Positions 61,189 to 64,000 of a stretch of DNA of 64,000 bases are shown here, one piece after another (the stretch's first letter is position 1; every line of letters starts with the position of its first letter). The notes beneath the pieces are model-generated. The model did no database searches. It saw only the letters and a program-made list of their open reading frames with translations, and was not told the origin of the DNA. The DNA is from Klebsiella aerogenes. Lineage in GTDB: Bacteria > Pseudomonadota > Gammaproteobacteria > Enterobacterales > Enterobacteriaceae. Location of the stretch: NCBI GenBank assembly GCA_029027985.1, contig CP119076.1, positions 4,090,422-4,154,421 of the forward strand. The letters are read 5' to 3'. The position numbers and the translations under genes are program-made.

Positions 61189-62493
61189 TTAACGCTGCAG
61201 TTCCCCTTCCGGCAACACCGCCTGCGTCGCCAGCCCCTGGCGCAGCCAGATACCTAATCCCAGCCCCATCAGCGACAGCGCCAGTACGTACCAGGCCGGC
61301 GCCATCGGCGAGACGCCCATCAACATCGTGACGGCAATCGGCGTCAGACCGCCGAAAATCGCGTATGACAGATTGTAGGAAAACGAGATACCGGTAAAAC
61401 GCACTTCCGCCGGGAAGGCGCGCACCATCACATAAGGTACCGCCCCAACCACACCGACACACAGCCCGACGGTGCCGTACAACAAGAACAGCCGCTGCGA
61501 GCTGGCGCCGGACAGGTGATAGAAGGCCCAACTGGCGGCCGCTAACAGCAGGCTGCCGACAATAAAGGTGCGGCTGGCGCCGAAGCGGTCCGCCGCCAGT
61601 CCGGCGAGCAAACAGCCGATACACAGCATGATCGTGGCGATGCTATTGGCCTGCAGGGTTATCGCTGGCGCAAAGCCATAATGTTTTTGCAGCCAGACCG
61701 GCGACATCAGGATCACCACCACCACACCGGCGGAGAGCAGCCAGGTCAGCAGCATCGACACCACCACCGCCTTCTGATGTTTGAGCGCCACCGCTTTTAC
61801 CGGCAGTTCCTGGGCCAGCGCTTTACGTTGCTGCATTTCGAGGAAGACCGGCGTCTCCTGTAGCCAGCGGCGAAGATACATCGCCACCAGGCCGAAGACG
61901 CCGCCAAGCAGGAAAGGAATACGCCAGCCGCCGTCATGGATGCCCTGCGGTGTCATGCTGGTATTGATAAGCGTCGCCACCACCGAACCCAACAGGATCC
62001 CGACCGTCAATCCAGCCGTCAGAGTACCGCAGGCAATCCCGATACGCTTTTCCGGTACATGTTCGGCGACGAAAACCCAGGCGCCCGGCACTTCGCCGCC
62101 AATCGCCGCCCCCTGCAAAATACGCATCAGGAGTAATAGAAGCGGCGCGACGATGCCCATCGAGGCATAGGTCGGCAGCAGGCCAATCGCCAACGTCGGC
62201 AGCGCCATCAGCAGAATACTGAGAGTAAACATTTTCTTGCGCCCGACCAGATCGCCAAAGTGGGCCATGATGAGCCCGCCCAGCGGACGAGCCAGATAAC
62301 CTGCCGCAAAAATGCCGAAGGTTTGCACCTGGCGCAACCATTCAGGGATATCGGCCGGGAAGAACAATTCGCCGACAACGGCGGCGAAGAAGACAAAGAT
62401 AATGAAGTCATAAAACTCCAGCGCCCCGCCGAGGGCGGCCAGCGTCAGAGTTTTATAATCTTGTCGATTCAGAGGTCGAGTGTGTTGTGACAT
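61189..62493 (-). CDS. MFS transporter, metabolite:H+ symporter (MHS) family
   Basis: A 434-residue membrane protein with about 12 helices, of the MHS family (ProP, KgtP, ShiA, citrate-proton symporters). ALEFYDFIIFVFFAAVVG in helix 1, then GYLARPLGGLIMAHFGDLVGRK between helices 2 and 3, and LRRWLQETPVF after helix 6 are typical. Start at the ATG at 62493; the frame is open to a TTG at 62526. The ribosome site is weak in either case. The substrate is not readable; organic acids are common for this family, and its neighbour satP also moves acids. E. coli has no gene here. Confidence 0.75.
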   Translation of the reverse strand: MSQHTRPLNRQDYKTLTLAALGGALEFYDFIIFVFFAAVVGELFFPADIPEWLRQVQTFGIFAAGYLARPLGGLIMAHFGDLVGRKKMFTLSILLMALPTLAIGLLPTYASMGIVAPLLLLLMRILQGAAIGGEVPGAWVFVAEHVPEKRIGIACGTLTAGLTVGILLGSVVATLINTSMTPQGIHDGGWRIPFLLGGVFGLVAMYLRRWLQETPVFLEMQQRKALAQELPVKAVALKHQKAVVVSMLLTWLLSAGVVVVILMSPVWLQKHYGFAPAITLQANSIATIMLCIGCLLAGLAADRFGASRTFIVGSLLLAAASWAFYHLSGASSQRLFLLYGTVGLCVGVVGAVPYVMVRAFPAEVRFTGISFSYNLSYAIFGGLTPIAVTMLMGVSPMAPAWYVLALSLMGLGLGIWLRQGLATQAVLPEGELQR

Positions 62494-62606
62494 AACTGGC
62501 GCTTCGTCCGCAGTAATATTACGCAATGTGTAAAGTAAAAAACACTATACCGTAAATAAAACAGCACACCACCGGCAATTCAGGTTATATCAGCAATGAA
62601 TAAAAT

Positions 62607-63194
62607 TCAGGATAAAGTTTCACGTCGTGCGCTTTTCGGGCGAAAAGCTGCTACCACGCTCGCTTCCGTCTCCACATACGGCCCCTCAAGCAGCTGTACA
62701 CAATAAGGTACACTTGCGAAGACACCATGCACCAGCACCTTGCCGTCAGCATCTTTAACCCCTTCCAGGGTCTCCTGAATGGCTTTCGGCTGGCCGGGCA
62801 AGTTGAGGATCAGCGCCTGCTTGCGGATGACGCCAACCTGCCGGGATAGGATAGCTGTCGGCACAAAGTGTAGGCTAACCTGACGCATCTGCTCGCCAAA
62901 ACCGGGCATCACGCGATCGGCAATCGCTAAAGTTGCGTCCGGGGTCACATCACGACGCGCTGGACCGGTGCCGCCGGTGGTCAGCACCAGATGGCAACCC
63001 ATCTCATCAACCAGCTCGCACAGCGTTTGTTCGATGATCGGCTGTTCGTCGGGGATCAGGCGAGTTTGCAGCTCAAAGGGCGTTGTCAGCGCACGCGCCA
63101 GCCACTCTTCCAACGCAGGAATGCCTTTATCCTGGTAAACGCCGCTGGAGGCGCGGTCAGAAATAGAAACTAAGCCGATGCGTAATTTATTCAT
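62607..63194 (-). CDS. mog: Mog, molybdopterin adenylyltransferase
   Basis: Mog adenylates molybdopterin before molybdenum insertion by MoeA. The 195 residues equal E. coli. LVLTTGGTGPARRDVTPDAT is the MoaB/Mog substrate loop. RIGLVSISDRASSGVYQDKG is at the start and NLPGQPKAIQE near the end. I use the ATG at 63194, seven bases after cgga; nearer and farther ATGs in frame (63200, 63218) fit the ribosome site less well. Confidence 0.96.
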   Translation of the reverse strand: MNKLRIGLVSISDRASSGVYQDKGIPALEEWLARALTTPFELQTRLIPDEQPIIEQTLCELVDEMGCHLVLTTGGTGPARRDVTPDATLAIADRVMPGFGEQMRQVSLHFVPTAILSRQVGVIRKQALILNLPGQPKAIQETLEGVKDADGKVLVHGVFASVPYCVQLLEGPYVETEASVVAAFRPKSARRETLS

Positions 63195-63271
63195 ATTCAT
63201 TCCGTTCAAATAGTGCAATTAGTCGGAATGATACACGCTGGAGAGAATTACAGACAGGATTCAAAAGAAGT

Positions 63272-63297
63272 AGCGTGACCGGGAACCCGGTCACGCT
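63272..63297 (-). terminator. Terminator of talB
   Basis: agcgtgaccggg (63272-63283) and cccggtcacgct (63286-63297) are perfect 12-bp complements. A T-rich stretch follows on the minus strand (acttcttttg). Confidence 0.8.
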
Positions 63298-63304
63298 GGG
63301 ATGA

Positions 63305-64000
63305 TTACAGCAGGTCGCCGATCATTTTTTCCAGTTTTTCCTGGTCGATGGCAAACTTACGGATACCTTCCGCCAGTTTGTCTACCGCCATCGGATCCTG
63401 GTTGTGCTGCCACAGGAACTGGGATTCGGTGATGCGTTCCGGACGCGCTTTCACTTCGCCGCTGAACGCCAGTTTACGCTCGATAGCGCCTTCGCTTTCC
63501 GCCAGCTCTTTCAGCAGCGCAGGCGCGATGGTCAGACGGTCACAGCCAGCCAGTTCAAGGATTTCGCCAACGTTACGGAAGCTTGCGCCCATCACCACGG
63601 TTTCATAACCGTGCTGCTTGTAGTACTCGTAGATTTCGCTCACGGAAACCACACCCGGATCTTCAGAGGCAACGTACTCTTTCTTGTCCGTGTTCGCTTT
63701 GTACCAGTCGAGGATACGACCAACGAACGGAGAAATCAGGAATACGCCCGCTTCGGCGCAAGCGCGAGCCTGAGCGAAGGAGAACAGCAGAGTCAGGTTA
63801 CAGTTGATGCCTTCTTTTTCCAGTTGCTCGGCGGCACGGATGCCCTGCCAGGTAGAAGCCAGCTTGATCAGAATACGATCGTTGCTGATACCCGCATCGT
63901 TATACAGTTTGATCAGGTGTTTCGCTTTGGCGATGGATGCGTCGGTGTCGTAGGACAGACGGGCATCAACTTCGGTAGAAATACGGCCTGGGATCAGCTT
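63305..64000 (-). CDS. talB: Transaldolase B (C-terminal 231 residues, cut by window edge)
   Basis: TalB moves a dihydroxyacetone unit between sugar phosphates in the non-oxidative pentose phosphate pathway. The minus strand is open from the window edge to the stop at 63305. It reads [20 protein letters not shown] at the start and [11 protein letters not shown] at the end. The Schiff-base lysine is in [13 protein letters not shown]. coli TalB has 317 residues, so about 86 are outside the window. The reading frame shows no break. Confidence 0.97.
   Translation of the reverse strand, partial: KLIPGRISTEVDARLSYDTDASIAKAKHLIKLYNDAGISNDRILIKLASTWQGIRAAEQLEKEGINCNLTLLFSFAQARACAEAGVFLISPFVGRILDWYKANTDKKEYVASEDPGVVSVSEIYEYYKQHGYETVVMGASFRNVGEILELAGCDRLTIAPALLKELAESEGAIERKLAFSGEVKARPERITESQFLWQHNQDPMAVDKLAEGIRKFAIDQEKLEKMIGDLL

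Noticed and set aside
63305-63652. A separate short gene at the talB end
   Set aside because: The frame continues without a stop to the window edge with continuous transaldolase sequence, so this is one truncated gene, not a fragment or frameshift.

Overview
The window is chromosomal DNA of a GC-rich Enterobacteriaceae, most likely Klebsiella or a close relative such as Raoultella. The gene order from araC to talB follows the 'thr-leu' end of the Escherichia coli chromosome. Nearly all housekeeping proteins have the lengths expected from E. coli. It carries the citWX/citYZ citrate locus, which I know from Klebsiella pneumoniae. Species cannot be fixed from this sequence alone.

Layout: (1) 1-4517, araC (5' part only) divergent from araBAD, with recognisable AraC and CRP sites. 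(2) 4540-5166, a tandem array of a 74-75 bp REP-like palindromic unit. (3) 5183-11328, SOS-type polB, rapA and rluA. (4) 11386-16062, citX-citW facing away from the sensor/regulator pair citYZ. (5) 16099-24713, djlA, the envelope/maintenance operon lptD-surA-pdxA-rsmA-apaG-apaH, and folA. (6) 24911-27302, the kefFC potassium efflux pair. (7) 27398-31915, an accessory sugar-acid cluster (ACS-family transporter, 2-hydroxyacid dehydrogenase, IdnR-like repressor, IdnO-like dehydrogenase) where E. coli has the cai/fix genes. (8) 31988-38035, a small lipoprotein, carAB and dapB. (9) 38360-45257, an accessory Man-family PTS locus with a fused mannose-6-phosphate-isomerase-like protein, its own LacI-type repressor and two cupin-type phosphoglucose isomerases. 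(10) 45383-47031, an alanyl-tRNA editing protein and a LysR regulator. (11) 47012-64000, core genes rihC, ispH-fkpB-lspA-ileS-ribF, rpsT, nhaAR, dnaKJ, satP, an extra MHS transporter, mog and a partial talB.

How the parts work together: the accessory loci are carbon-acquisition modules with their own regulators. citW imports citrate and citX helps mature a citrate lyase that is not encoded here; citYZ probably senses citrate. The PTS locus is bracketed by the same 16-bp palindromic operator, present as an exact inverted copy in front of both operons. A consensus CRP site lies in the main promoter region. This predicts one LacI-controlled, cAMP-dependent regulon that takes up a hexose-like sugar and feeds it to fructose-6-phosphate. 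Its substrate is unknown, and I consider it the best candidate for an undescribed system. The sugar-acid cluster has a similar CRP-plus-palindrome layout.
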